A stretch of DNA of 64,000 bases from Sphingomonas chungangi (GTDB lineage Bacteria; Pseudomonadota; Alphaproteobacteria; Sphingomonadales; Sphingomonadaceae): contig NZ_JACEIB010000006.1 of NCBI RefSeq assembly GCF_013778325.1, positions 62,001 to 126,000 on the forward strand, in the 5' to 3' direction. Positions 40,079 to 49,240 of the stretch are shown one piece after another. The position numbers were made by a program, and so were the translations under genes. Below the pieces are notes generated by a model. The model was not told the origin of the DNA. It searched no databases and saw nothing but the letters and a program-made list of their open reading frames with translations. Every line of letters starts with the position of its first letter. The stretch's first letter is position 1.

Positions 40079-41845
40079 TCAGAGCTGCGACTGCCAATAA
40101 TCCCTTGCGGCGTCCGCGGTCAGCGGCGCGGCGTAGAAATAGCCCTGGCCGTGGCTGCAGCCCAGCGCGGCCAGCGTCTGGCTCAGTTCGATCGTCTCGA
40201 CACCCTCGGCGGTGGTCGTCTTGCCGAGCGCGTCGGCGAGGCTGAGCACGGCGCGCACGATCGCCACCTTGTCGCGATCCTGAAGCATGCCGGAGACGAA
40301 GCTGCGATCGATCTTGAGGCTGTCGATCGGCAGGCGGCGGAGGTAGCTGAGCGAGGAATAGCCGGTGCCGAAATCGTCCATCGCCACCTTCACGTCGAGC
40401 GCCTTCAGCGCCTGAAGCGCCTTGGTGGTGCGCTCCGGATCCTGCACGATCGCGCTCTCGGTGAGTTCGATGGTGAGGCGCGATCCGGCGATGCCGTGGG
40501 TGGCGAGCGCGGCGGCGATCACGCCCGGCACGTCGTCGCGCGCGAGTTGGATCGCCGAGACGTTGACGTTCATGGTGAGCGGCACGGCGCTGCCGGCCAG
40601 CGCATCCCACTTGGCGAGCGTCGCGAGCGCCGAATCGACCGCCCAGCGGCCGAGCGGCACGATCAGGCCGGCTTCTTCGGCCACCGGGATGAACTCGCCC
40701 GGATCGATCACGCCGCGCGTGGCATGGGTCCAGCGGGCGAGCGCCTCGAAACCGGTGAGCCGGTTGGCGGCGAGATCGACGATCGGCTGGTAGGCGAGCC
40801 TGAGATCGCCCTGATCGATCGCGCGGCGAAGCTCGGTTTCGAGATCGAGCTTGTAGCGCGCGCAGGCGGCCTCGCCCGGATGATGGATTTCCACGCGGCC
40901 GGTCGACTTGGCGCGCTTGAGCGAGAATTGGGCGTTGCGCACCAGCTCTTCGCCGCTGGTCTGCTCCTCGCCGACCAGCGCGACGCCGATCGCGCATTCG
41001 ATGCCCACCTCGAAGCGGGCGAGGCGGAAGGGCGTGGACAGCACGGACTGGATGCGGCGGGCTGCGGCGGGCGCGTCGTCCGGTCCGTTGGCGAGGCGCA
41101 ACAGGATACCGAATTCGTCGCCGCCGACGCGGGCCAGGATGTCGCCTGCGCGCAGTGTCGAGATCAGGCGGCGGGCGACGGTGATGATCACCTCGTCGCC
41201 GGCGACGCCGCCCAGGCTCTCGTTGATGCGGCTGAAGCGGGACAGGTCGATCAGCAGCACGGCATGGCGGGCGCCGTCGTTCGATGCCATCACCTCGTCC
41301 ACGGCCTCGGCGAAGGCGGTGCGGTTGGGCAGGCCGGTCAGGCTGTCGTGGAGCAGCTCGGCGCGCAGCGAGCGGGTGCTCTCGATCTCGGTGGTGCGAT
41401 CGACCAGGGTCAGCAGGCAGCGCCCGTTGCCGCCCGGCACCTGCGCGAGCGGAGAGATGCAGGCGTGGAAGTGGCGACCGGAGACCTGATCGCCATAGCG
41501 CCACTCGAAGCGCAGCTCATCGCCGGGGCGCGCGAAGAATTCCAGCAGGCGCCGCACGATCGTCGGGCTTTCGATGATCGGCATGGGCTGGCTGGCGGGG
41601 CGCGCGGCATCGAGCGAGTCGTAGCGGCGGTTGCTGGCGCCGACGACGAGGTCGCCATCCTGCTCGGTCAGCACCGCGGCGGCGATCGGCAGGGCGTCGA
41701 TATAGCTCTGGCGGGCCGAATCGATCAGTGCCCAGGCCTCCGCGGACGCTGGCGCGCGGCCGTCAGGCACGGGATGCAACGAGGCGCGCGCCGCCCTCTC
41801 CACGGGCGGCGTTCCACTCTCTCGGCTCGCCTTTGCCATACGCAT
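40079..41845 (-). CDS. GGDEF/EAL bifunctional cyclic-di-GMP protein
   Basis: 588 residues: an N-terminal PAS-like region (about 40-150, AAAVLTEQDGDLVVGASNRR), a GGDEF domain with an intact ARVGGDEFGILL active site, and an EAL domain with GFEALARW, NVNVSAIQL, IELTES, DDFGTGYSSLSYL and AEGVET all present. Both synthesis and hydrolysis of cyclic-di-GMP therefore appear possible. No membrane helix is visible. The ATG at 41845 or 41839 fits; the region further upstream overlaps parC's end. It lies 25 bp behind parC. Confidence 0.93.
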   Translation of the reverse strand: MRMAKASRESGTPPVERAARASLHPVPDGRAPASAEAWALIDSARQSYIDALPIAAAVLTEQDGDLVVGASNRRYDSLDAARPASQPMPIIESPTIVRRLLEFFARPGDELRFEWRYGDQVSGRHFHACISPLAQVPGGNGRCLLTLVDRTTEIESTRSLRAELLHDSLTGLPNRTAFAEAVDEVMASNDGARHAVLLIDLSRFSRINESLGGVAGDEVIITVARRLISTLRAGDILARVGGDEFGILLRLANGPDDAPAAARRIQSVLSTPFRLARFEVGIECAIGVALVGEEQTSGEELVRNAQFSLKRAKSTGRVEIHHPGEAACARYKLDLETELRRAIDQGDLRLAYQPIVDLAANRLTGFEALARWTHATRGVIDPGEFIPVAEEAGLIVPLGRWAVDSALATLAKWDALAGSAVPLTMNVNVSAIQLARDDVPGVIAAALATHGIAGSRLTIELTESAIVQDPERTTKALQALKALDVKVAMDDFGTGYSSLSYLRRLPIDSLKIDRSFVSGMLQDRDKVAIVRAVLSLADALGKTTTAEGVETIELSQTLAALGCSHGQGYFYAAPLTADAARDYWQSQL

Positions 41846-41870
41846 GACTGTCAGCGATAGACAAAGCGGG

Positions 41871-44168
41871 TTAATTCTTGCTTTCAGGGCCATCGCCGTT
41901 CGGCGCGGAGCCGAACCGGTTGTCGCGCGGGAAGCCGAGCGGCGCCATCCGTCCGCCGGCGCCGCGCGCGGTGCGCCAGGGGTTCAGGTCCGCCTCGGTA
42001 CGGGTGCGGCCGCTCTCGCCGCCCATCGCCCAGCTGATCCCGGCCTCGAAGCGGATCGCCGTCGCGTCGGACAGGCCGCCGTCGCGATAGCGCTGGAGCT
42101 GGACACCCGAACCGCGCGCCATTTCGGGCAGCTCGCCGATCGGGAAGACCACCATCTTGCGGTTATCGCCCACCACCGCGACATAATCGGAGCCGGAAGC
42201 AACCGGGCGGAAAATCCGCATCTCGGCACCGGGGCGCAGGTTCATCACCTGCTTGCCCTTGCGCGTCTCGGCGACAACATCGCCGAGCTTCGCGAGGAAG
42301 CCGCGCCCGTCCGAGCTGGCCACCAGCACCTGCGCGTCGCCGCCCGATCGCGGCACGGGCAGCAAGGCGACCGGCGCGCCCTCGCCCTCCAGATCGACCA
42401 TCAGCCGCACCGGCTCGCCGAAGCCACGCCCGCCGGGCAGCTTGTCCGCCGCCAGCGTGAAGACGCGGCCGTTCGCCGCCGCCAGCAACAAACGATCGGT
42501 GGTCTGGGCGTGGAAGGCGAACAGAGGCCCGTCGCCCTCCTTGAACTTCAGCGTATCGGCAGCGGCGAGATCGCGGTGGCCGGACATCGCCCGGATCCAG
42601 CCGCGCCGCGACAGGATCACGGTGATCGGCTCGCGTTCGATCATCGCCTCCAGCGGGATCTCGCGCGCCGGGCCGGACTCGGCGACCGTCGTCCGGCGCG
42701 CGCCGATCGCGGTTTCCGGCGCATAGCGCTCGCGCAGCTTGGCGAGATCCTTCTTGAGCCGGGTGCGCTGGCGCTGCGGGCTCTCGATCAGCGCGGCAAG
42801 GCCCTTGCGCTCCTCGTCGAGGTTCGACCGCTCCTTCTTGATTTCCATCTCTTCGAGGCGACGGAGAGAACGCAGCCGCATGTTGAGGATCGCCTCGACC
42901 TGCGTGTCGGTCAGGCCGAACTCGGCCATCATCACCGGCTTGGGCTCGTCCTCGGTGCGGATGATCTCGATCACGCGATCGAGGTTGAGATAGGCGATCA
43001 GGAAGCCGTCGAGCAGCTCCAGCCGGTTCTCGATCCTGGCGAGGCGGTGCCTGGAGCGGTTGACCAGCACCTCGATCTGGTGCGCGACATAGGCCGAGAG
43101 TGCCTGCGCGAGGCTCATCACGCGCGGCGTGCGCGTCGCATCCAGCACGTTGAGGTTGAGCGAGACGCGGATTTCGAGGTCGGTCAGCCGGTAGAGGCTG
43201 TCCTGCAGCGTGCCTACGTCCACCGTGCGGCTGCGCGGCTCCAGCACGATGCGAATCGCCTCGTCCGATTCGTCGCGGACGTCGGCGAGGATCGGCAGCT
43301 TCTTTTCGGTGATCAGCCCGGCGATCTGCTCGATCAGCTTGGCCTTGGGCACGCCGTAGGGGATTTCGGTGATGACCAGCTGCCAGGTGCCGCCCGCCAG
43401 CCGCTCGGGATCGGCGAAGCGCGCGCGGGTGCGGAAGGCGCCGCGCCCGGTCTCATAGGCCTCGCGGATCGCGGCCGGACCGTCGGCGACGATGCCGCCG
43501 GTCGGGAAATCCGGCCCCTGAACATACTGGAGCAGGTCGACGGTCGGCGCGTCGGGATGGTCGATCAGGTGGACGGCGGCGTCGATCAGCTCGGCGGCGT
43601 TGTGCGGCGGGATGGAGGTCGCCATGCCGACCGCGATGCCGGACGCGCCGTTGGCCAGCAGGTTGGGAAACAGGCCGGGAAAGACCTCCGGCTCCTCGTC
43701 CTCGTTATTGTAGGTAGGCCGGAAGCCGACGGTGCCCTCGTCGAGCCCCGTCATCAGCTCGACCGCCGTCGCGGTCAGGCGGGCTTCGGTATAGCGGTAG
43801 GCGGCGGCGTTATCGCCGTCGATATTGCCGAAATTGCCCTGCCCGTCGACCAAAGGGTATCGCAGCGAGAAGGTCTGGGCCAAGCGGACCATCGCGTCGT
43901 ACACCGACTGATCGCCATGCGGGTGATATTTGCCGATCGTGTCGCCGACGACGCGCGCGCACTTCTTGTAGGCCGACGCCGGATCGAGCCGGAGCAGCCG
44001 CATCGCCCAGAGCAGCCGGCGATGCACCGGCTTCAACCCGTCGCGCACGTCCGGCAGCGAGCGCGCCGTGATCGTCGACAGCGCATAGACGAGGTAGCGC
44101 TGGGAAAGCGCTTCGTCGAAGGGGGAGTCGGTATAGGGCGAGGGATCGAGAGTGTCGGTCGAGGCCAT
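41871..44168 (-). CDS. parC: DNA topoisomerase IV subunit A
   Basis: 765-residue ParC, which decatenates chromosomes with Par[21 protein letters not shown] is the N-terminal signature, [12 protein letters not shown] contains the active-site Tyr, and six-blade-like repeats follow in the C-terminal half. In the quinolone-contact region, [12 protein letters not shown] has Gln where Escherichia coli ParC has Ser80 and Asp where it has Glu84. The start [20 protein letters not shown] is normal for this group. Confidence 0.97.
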   Translation of the reverse strand: MASTDTLDPSPYTDSPFDEALSQRYLVYALSTITARSLPDVRDGLKPVHRRLLWAMRLLRLDPASAYKKCARVVGDTIGKYHPHGDQSVYDAMVRLAQTFSLRYPLVDGQGNFGNIDGDNAAAYRYTEARLTATAVELMTGLDEGTVGFRPTYNNEDEEPEVFPGLFPNLLANGASGIAVGMATSIPPHNAAELIDAAVHLIDHPDAPTVDLLQYVQGPDFPTGGIVADGPAAIREAYETGRGAFRTRARFADPERLAGGTWQLVITEIPYGVPKAKLIEQIAGLITEKKLPILADVRDESDEAIRIVLEPRSRTVDVGTLQDSLYRLTDLEIRVSLNLNVLDATRTPRVMSLAQALSAYVAHQIEVLVNRSRHRLARIENRLELLDGFLIAYLNLDRVIEIIRTEDEPKPVMMAEFGLTDTQVEAILNMRLRSLRRLEEMEIKKERSNLDEERKGLAALIESPQRQRTRLKKDLAKLRERYAPETAIGARRTTVAESGPAREIPLEAMIEREPITVILSRRGWIRAMSGHRDLAAADTLKFKEGDGPLFAFHAQTTDRLLLAAANGRVFTLAADKLPGGRGFGEPVRLMVDLEGEGAPVALLPVPRSGGDAQVLVASSDGRGFLAKLGDVVAETRKGKQVMNLRPGAEMRIFRPVASGSDYVAVVGDNRKMVVFPIGELPEMARGSGVQLQRYRDGGLSDATAIRFEAGISWAMGGESGRTRTEADLNPWRTARGAGGRMAPLGFPRDNRFGSAPNGDGPESKN

Positions 44169-44210
44169 GAACGGGGACTAGCAGGCGCGGGCACTGCCCG
44201 CAAAGCCGGT

Positions 44211-44507
44211 CTATGGGCGATCCCGCTCCGCGTCGCTTTTGTTCGACGTATCGAAGCGCGCCTCGCCGATCGCACCCGGATTATTGCGGATGAAGCGGAT
44301 GAGAGCGGCACCGCCGCCGATCGTCACCACCAGCACGAAGCCCAGCAGCACCCAGTCGATCGCCTCCATCTGGAAGCCGTAGCTGCGCGCCAGCACCAGC
44401 ACGGCGGCTGCCGCGACGATCGCGAAGGCACCGGTCACGAAGATCACGCCCACGCCGCCCATCGCGGCAGTGCGGCTCGGCGGCAGGCTGTGCGGTTCCT
44501 GGCTCAT
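44211..44507 (-). CDS. Small membrane protein with two predicted helices
   Basis: 98 residues with two hydrophobic stretches, VGVIFVTGAFAIVAAAAVLV and AIDWVLLGFVLVVTIGGGAA, and a charged tail. The ATG overlaps the ygfZ stop by four bases, indicating coupled translation. No family recognised. Confidence 0.75.
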   Translation of the reverse strand: MSQEPHSLPPSRTAAMGGVGVIFVTGAFAIVAAAAVLVLARSYGFQMEAIDWVLLGFVLVVTIGGGAALIRFIRNNPGAIGEARFDTSNKSDAERDRP

Positions 44508-45298
44508 GCCGGCTGCTCCTCGGTGATCGCGTGGGCCAGCCATTCGGGCACGATCGGCCGTGCCTCGACCGCGCCCAGCTTGACAGGCTCGCCACCGCGA
44601 AGCTGCTCCACGCGGACCGGTGCCACCGCGAGCCCGAGATCGGGATACCAGATGCGCGCCGCCTCTTGCGGATCGGCCTCCAGCTCGCACACGACCAGCC
44701 GGCGGTTGACCTTCTGCCGCCAGTTCATCCGCGCGGTATTCTCCTGCCCGACATAGCAGCCCTTGGTGAAGCTCACGCCGTGGAGCTCGATCGCATTGGT
44801 CTCCAACCAGAGCGTCTTGTCGGTGCCGAGTTCGTCCACCCCCTCCGGCACGCCATGGCCGAGCCGCCACGCCCGCCATGCCAGATCGGCGGTGTCGACG
44901 CCCACTGGCGGCGCCAGCCAGCGGCAGCCGAGGCCGGGCAGGCGCGGATCGGCGAAGCTCGCCATGTCGCCGGCATCGACCGGGTCCGGCCGCCAGTGGA
45001 CGGCCAGCGTATCGTCGCGCGCGATCGTGATCGGCCGGCGCAGGCGATACATGCTCAGCCGCTTCGCCAGCGCATCGGCCTGCGTCGCCTCGCAATCGAC
45101 CAGCACGTCCGCGCCGTCGGGCCAGAGCAGGAAGTCCCACTGCGCCTTGCCCTGCGCGGTGAGCAGGCCGGCCCAGATCGGGTGCCCTTCCGCCAGCACG
45201 CCGGTGTCGTTGGTGACGAGGCCTTGCAGGAAGCCGGCGACATCCTCCCCCGACAGGCGGATCAGCGCGCGGGCGGCAAGGCGGGTGGCGGTGCTCAT
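44504..45298 (-). CDS. ygfZ: YgfZ-type folate-binding iron-sulfur assembly/repair protein
   Basis: 264-residue member of the YgfZ/GcvT-like family. SFTKGCYVGQENTARM is the family signature with the conserved Cys; LIRLSGEDVAGFLQGLVTND the N-terminal block. It uses tetrahydrofolate and helps iron-sulfur enzymes such as MiaB. It is upstream of the small membrane protein gene and is divergent from the gene at 45399. Confidence 0.93.
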   Translation of the reverse strand: MSTATRLAARALIRLSGEDVAGFLQGLVTNDTGVLAEGHPIWAGLLTAQGKAQWDFLLWPDGADVLVDCEATQADALAKRLSMYRLRRPITIARDDTLAVHWRPDPVDAGDMASFADPRLPGLGCRWLAPPVGVDTADLAWRAWRLGHGVPEGVDELGTDKTLWLETNAIELHGVSFTKGCYVGQENTARMNWRQKVNRRLVVCELEADPQEAARIWYPDLGLAVAPVRVEQLRGGEPVKLGAVEARPIVPEWLAHAITEEQPA

Positions 45299-45346
45299 GC
45301 GCCAAGGGTGGGGCAGGGGCGTCCCGCTTTCAAGGCCGCACCCCTC

Positions 45347-45363
45347 CTAATCGGAAAGACTAG
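45347..45363 (+). promoter_or_regulatory. 17-bp motif, copy 1
   Basis: CTAATCGGAAAGACTAG lies 36-52 bp upstream of the gene at 45399. It shares the first nine bases and the closing AG with copies at 47391 and 52175 at identical spacing. The ends form a partial dyad (CTAA-N9-CTAG). Possible operator or promoter element; function inferred. Confidence 0.5.
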
Positions 45364-45398
45364 CGCGCTCGTGCGTAGAGCCGGTTAGCCGGAGGGAC

Positions 45399-45797
45399 AT
45401 GATGATCGAGGTGGTGCTGATGGCGACGAGTGTGGCGGCGATACCCGTGACCGACGCGGCGACCCGCTCCGCGATCCTGGACGCGGCGCGCGTGCCCGTG
45501 ACGGCGGCGCTCAGGAAGCCGGTGAAGTTCGAGGTGAGCCACCTCAAGCGCTCGGGCGACTGGGCGTTCCTGCTCGCGACCATGGTAGAGCCGTCCGGCG
45601 CGCCGCTCGATTACGCCACGACGCCGATGGCGGCGCCCGCCGCGCAGGGCTATATGTCGCGCAGCTACATGGCGCTGCTTCGGCAACAGGCCGGCCGCTG
45701 GACGGTGGTCGACAAGGCGATCGGGCCGAGCGACGTGCCATGGGTGCTCTGGGCGAAGCGGCACGGCGCGCCGCTCGAAATCTTCCCCACTCAGTAG
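45399..45797 (+). CDS. Predicted exported or small hypothetical protein
   Basis: 132 residues, starting MMIEVVLMATSVAAIPVTDA, which could be a short signal peptide with cleavage after VAA. The remainder has FEVSHLKRSGDWAFLLATMV and RQQAGRWTVVDKAIGPSDVP, resembling small periplasmic proteins with an NTF2-like pattern. A GGAGG site precedes the ATG. The 17-bp motif lies upstream. Convergent with the gene at 45791, overlapping by seven bases. Confidence 0.78.
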   Translation: MMIEVVLMATSVAAIPVTDAATRSAILDAARVPVTAALRKPVKFEVSHLKRSGDWAFLLATMVEPSGAPLDYATTPMAAPAAQGYMSRSYMALLRQQAGRWTVVDKAIGPSDVPWVLWAKRHGAPLEIFPTQ

Positions 45798-46123
45798 GAA
45801 CCGTGCTCCTCGGTGGGATACCACCAGGCGAAGCGGTGGGAGAGGTCCGTCGTCGCAAAGACGATGTTGCCGCGATTGCGCTCGTATCCCATCGCCGGCT
45901 TGCCGTTGAGCGTGCCGGACCACCAGCCGGTCTGCGGCTTGCCGATGAAGATGGTGGGCTGTCCGGCGCCGGAAAAGATCATCCTGTGTGAACCGTCGGG
46001 CTGCACGGTGTCGGCATAGGCGCAGGGCTTCGCCGGCCCGTCGTCCCACGAGCAGCGCACCCGATCGGCAGCGGAAGCGGGGAGGGCGGCCAGCAGCGCG
46101 AGCGGGAGGGCGAGGAGCTTCAT
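45791..46123 (-). CDS. Predicted exported hypothetical protein
   Basis: 110 residues with a clear signal peptide (MKLLALPLALLAALPASAAD). The mature part is Trp- and Gly-rich with IFIGKPQTGWWSGTLNGKPA and has two Cys (VRCSWD, KPCAYA) that could form a disulfide. No family recognised. It starts 77 bp from the LysM gene's end, on the same strand. Confidence 0.8.
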   Translation of the reverse strand: MKLLALPLALLAALPASAADRVRCSWDDGPAKPCAYADTVQPDGSHRMIFSGAGQPTIFIGKPQTGWWSGTLNGKPAMGYERNRGNIVFATTDLSHRFAWWYPTEEHGSY

Positions 46124-46199
46124 GGGGCCTCGAACGAGGATGATCCTGCTCACGTTCCCAATCTCCGCTCGGTGCGAATGGACATCGGTCGAGGAACGC

Positions 46200-47333
46200 T
46201 CAATGGTTCGCGTAAATGTCCGCCGCCCTGTTCCCGCGCGCCACCGATTGCCCCGCCGTGTCCGCCGGCCGCTCGTAGAGGCGGGTGACGATCTGCCCCG
46301 CCTCGCGCGCATCGTTGGTCTGCTTGAGCGCATTGCCCGCGCCCGCCTCGGTGGTGGTCAGCTCATGCTGCACGAAGCGGAGCTGCTCGGCGAAGGACGA
46401 GCCGTGAATGTCGTGGCCCGACCAGCGCTGGAACTCCGCCTGGCGCGGCCCTTCCCACTGGGCGATGCCGTAGCCCGGCCCGCCGCCATTTTGCGGGATG
46501 CTGCGCAAGCCGCTCTCGGCATCGAGATTGGCGACGATCCCGGCGGCCTGCGCCTTGGACCAGCCCTGGCCCTCGAAATATTGCATCGCCTGGTCGATCC
46601 GCTGCGATTCGCTGCCGTCACCGGAGGGAGCGGCGGTGCCGCCGGCGGGCTTGGGCGCCGCGCTGGCCGGCGCGCGCAGGATCAGGCCGCCATGGCTCTG
46701 GGCGTAGCTCAGCGAATTGGTGCTGACCTTCTGCGTGCCGTCGGCATTGATGTTGTTCGATCCGATCATCTGGCCCGGGCCGGCGACGATCTCGGTGTGC
46801 GAGATGCCGCCCCCCTGCATGATGACGACGTCGCCCGCCTTCGCCTCGGAGGCCGGCACCGCCGTCCAGCCGCGCGACTGCAGCGTCTCCTTCAACTGCT
46901 CGACCGAATCGGTGTGGAGGTTGGATGGCAGCTCGCCAGACTGGACCAGCACGGCCGACACGAAATTGGCGCAGCATTCGGTCGACGGGCAATTGGGGTC
47001 CATCGGCAGGTTGTCGTTGCCGTTGGTCTTCAGCGAGGAGGCGTTCTGGCCGAGATAGGAGCGGGCGATGTCCGCCACGCTGCCGTCACCCGCGCCCGGC
47101 GTGCCGCCGACGCTGCCGGTCGATCCCGACCCGCCCGGGATGGTGATGCGCTGGCCGGGATGGATGAGGTCGGGATTGGCGATCTGCGGGTTGGCCTGTT
47201 CCAGCGCGGAAAGCGAGACGCCGTGCGCCCTGGCGATGTTCCAGAGGCAATCGCCCGACCGGACGGTGTAGCTGCTGGTGTCGCTCCCGCTGCTGTTGAC
47301 CGCCACGCTGCCCTGAACCGAGGATACCGACAT
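46200..47333 (-). CDS. LysM protein with amidase-like and phage-lysozyme-like domains
   Basis: 377 residues. LysM domain at about 21-66 (YTVRSGDCLWNIARAHGVSL ... IHPGQRITIP); a CHAP/NlpC-like central part with Cys at 120/121 (CPSTECCANFVS) and a His near 179 (GDVVIMQGGGISHTEIV); then a C-terminal phage-tail-lysozyme-like domain from about 245 with IVANLDAESGLRSIPQNGGG, where Glu-273 is the likely catalytic acid. It would cut peptidoglycan. No signal peptide is visible, so it may be secreted by the type III system or reach the wall by another route. It is the last gene before the cluster edge. Confidence 0.8.
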   Translation of the reverse strand: MSVSSVQGSVAVNSSGSDTSSYTVRSGDCLWNIARAHGVSLSALEQANPQIANPDLIHPGQRITIPGGSGSTGSVGGTPGAGDGSVADIARSYLGQNASSLKTNGNDNLPMDPNCPSTECCANFVSAVLVQSGELPSNLHTDSVEQLKETLQSRGWTAVPASEAKAGDVVIMQGGGISHTEIVAGPGQMIGSNNINADGTQKVSTNSLSYAQSHGGLILRAPASAAPKPAGGTAAPSGDGSESQRIDQAMQYFEGQGWSKAQAAGIVANLDAESGLRSIPQNGGGPGYGIAQWEGPRQAEFQRWSGHDIHGSSFAEQLRFVQHELTTTEAGAGNALKQTNDAREAGQIVTRLYERPADTAGQSVARGNRAADIYANH

Positions 47334-47390
47334 GACTCCCTCCTCCGAAGCTGTTGGAGTGGAGCCTAGGCCCTGGGTTCGTGGAGGTCG

Positions 47391-47407
47391 CTAATCGGAT
47401 CGCTTAG
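47391..47407 (-). promoter_or_regulatory. 17-bp motif, copy 2
   Basis: CTAATCGGATCGCTTAG on the plus strand (dyad CTAA-N9-TTAG), 58-74 bp upstream of the LysM-lysozyme gene and touching the stop codon of the gene before it. Same motif as at 45347 and 52175. Possible operator; function inferred. Confidence 0.5.
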
Positions 47408-48240
47408 AGGGCGGTGCGCCGCCCGACATAATAGCGCATCTCGGCGCCGAACTGGCGGACCGCCGCGACCACGCCGGCATCGACGCCGGGCGTCTGCGAG
47501 ACGGTCTCCAGCGCCGCGAACGAAGCGTCGCCGTACCGCTTGCTGGCGAACAGCGGCGTGGCGGCCTCGGGCACCATCTTCTCGGCGCCAGGCCAGGTCG
47601 AGAAGCAGGCGAGGCCGGTGACGAGGCGGCGCAGGTCGTCGGGCGCGATGGCCACTTTCTTCAACTCGCTCGCATGACGGAATTCATCGGGGAAGGTGCG
47701 ATCGAACTCGGCGAGCATCGCATCCTGCCCGACCGCGCCGGCGGACTCATAGCTGCGGCAGGTGGTGTCGGCCGTGGCCTGCGGGGGCGGCGCGTCGAGC
47801 GGGCGCATCTGGCCGCCGATATAAGCGTAGCGGATCGCCGGGCCGCCGACCGCATCGGCGTTCATCGCGACGATCAGCTGGCCCCGGACGACCTTTGCAT
47901 CGGCCAGCGCGCAGGTGCCGAAGGGCGCGGTGACCAGCGGTGTACCGCCGCGCGACGGCGCCACCACCACGTAGCGCGACGGGCAGCTCGCCCCGCCGCT
48001 GCCGCGCACGAGAAACAGGGTGTCGCGGCCGGTCTGGTAGCGGCCGATGATCGAGAGCGTGTCGACCAGCTCGCCGCCGAACGGGCGCGGCAGGATGGTC
48101 GGCCCGTATTGCAGCGCCGGCTCGTTGCCCTGCGGCACGACGGCGAGCGTCGGGCGGAGCGGCTGGCCTTCGCGCGGGGCGCGGGCCTGGGCCGTGGAAA
48201 CGGCGGTGGCGGTGAGCAGGATCAGGTGACGGATACGCAT
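47404..48240 (-). CDS. Predicted exported protein of unknown function
   Basis: 278 residues with a signal peptide (MRIRHLILLTATAVSTAQAR). It has Cys in GGASCPSRYVVV, FGTCALADAK, DTTCRSYES and GLACFSTW, enough for two disulfides, and a hydrophobic-strand-rich first half. No family recognised. It lies inside the secretion-associated minus-strand run, 28 bp behind the gene at 48269. Confidence 0.75.
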   Translation of the reverse strand: MRIRHLILLTATAVSTAQARAPREGQPLRPTLAVVPQGNEPALQYGPTILPRPFGGELVDTLSIIGRYQTGRDTLFLVRGSGGASCPSRYVVVAPSRGGTPLVTAPFGTCALADAKVVRGQLIVAMNADAVGGPAIRYAYIGGQMRPLDAPPPQATADTTCRSYESAGAVGQDAMLAEFDRTFPDEFRHASELKKVAIAPDDLRRLVTGLACFSTWPGAEKMVPEAATPLFASKRYGDASFAALETVSQTPGVDAGVVAAVRQFGAEMRYYVGRRTAL

Positions 48241-48268
48241 CGTCTTCCCCCTCGGATGGCGGTTGCTA

Positions 48269-48727
48269 TCACGCTTCGGAGGCGGAACGGTTCCCGCGCA
48301 TGAAAGCAGCGGCGCGATTGTCCGTGTCGGTCCGCACGTCGGGCCTCGGCGTGACGCCGTGGGTACGGTCGTCGGCGGTGTGGAGGCCGAGATGAGTCAC
48401 CTCCGAGGAGCGTGCCGCCGGGACGATCTCGCGCGGAGTCGAGGCCTGCGTCGCGCCCAGCACACGCTCGTTGGGCTGGCCCAGCCGCGTCTCGACATGC
48501 GCGATCGTCTGGGTGACCGGCACGGTGAAGCTGCCGGTGCCGGAGGGGAGCGCGTTGGGCTGGTCCTCGCGGAACTTGCCGAGCGCGCCGGCATCGGCGA
48601 CGAGACGATCGAGCGCGGAGGGCTGGCGAGTCAGCATCTCCAGAGACGATCCGCCGCTGTTCTGCGCGAGCGGATCGAAGCCGGTGACGCTCCGCGCGAC
48701 GCGCCGGCCGGTCGGCTCGATCGCCAT
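48269..48727 (-). CDS. Hypothetical protein in the type III locus, candidate secreted
   Basis: 152 residues, no hydrophobic segment and no signal peptide; rich in Ser, Thr, Pro and Arg (VPVTQTIAHVETRLGQPNER, DVRTDTDNRAAAFMRGNRSA). Low-complexity, flexible proteins encoded inside injectisome clusters are often secreted substrates or regulators. Its ATG overlaps the upstream gene's stop. No family recognised. Confidence 0.65.
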   Translation of the reverse strand: MAIEPTGRRVARSVTGFDPLAQNSGGSSLEMLTRQPSALDRLVADAGALGKFREDQPNALPSGTGSFTVPVTQTIAHVETRLGQPNERVLGATQASTPREIVPAARSSEVTHLGLHTADDRTHGVTPRPDVRTDTDNRAAAFMRGNRSASEA

Positions 48728-49239
48728 CAGCCGCCGTTCTGGCCGACCAGCGTCGCGGTGGCCTGCTCGATGCGGGCGGTCACGCCGTCGATGCCGTCTT
48801 CGCCGTCGCCGCCGAGCGCGTTTTCCAGCGCGTCGCGCAGGCCTGCGGTCTGTTGCTCGGGCGACGCACCCGAAAGGCCGGCGGCCTGCACCATCGCGGC
48901 GCGGGCGAAGTCTCCCAGTGCGCGATGGAGCGCGCCTTCCTGCGCCGGCGTTCCGCCCATGCGCGATGCGATGGCGCTGCTCATGCCCTGCAGGTCGTAG
49001 ATGTCGCCCCGCCCGGCGAGCTTGCCGGCGTCCGGCGCGAAGTCGCTGCCTGCGCCCGCGGCCGAGGCCCAGGCCGTGCTGCCGGAATCGCTCGTTCGCG
49101 CGCTGGCCGACGTCCAGGCCAGCACGCGATGGCCGATCTCGCCGATCGCGGTCCGCGCCTCCTGCTTTACCTGCTGGGTGCCGGGCGTGTTCTGCGCACC
49201 GGCCGGGGGAATCGAGGAAAGTCGCGAGACGCCAATCAT
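48727..49239 (-). CDS. Hypothetical protein in the type III locus, candidate secreted
   Basis: 170 residues. The Ser/Pro/Gln/Thr-rich N-terminus (VSRLSSIPPAGAQNTPGTQQ) without a hydrophobic signal is what type III secretion signals usually look like; the rest is predicted helical (GALHRALGDFARAAMVQAAG, GVTARIEQATATLVGQNGG). It is one base from the GNAT stop and overlaps the next gene. No family recognised; export is inferred. Confidence 0.65.
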   Translation of the reverse strand: MIGVSRLSSIPPAGAQNTPGTQQVKQEARTAIGEIGHRVLAWTSASARTSDSGSTAWASAAGAGSDFAPDAGKLAGRGDIYDLQGMSSAIASRMGGTPAQEGALHRALGDFARAAMVQAAGLSGASPEQQTAGLRDALENALGGDGEDGIDGVTARIEQATATLVGQNGG

Positions 49240-49240
49240 G

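Noticed and set aside
41844-44756. A 970-codon open frame antisense to parC
   Set aside because: parC on the minus strand has all family motifs; the plus-strand frame gives compositionally biased sequence with no recognisable domain.
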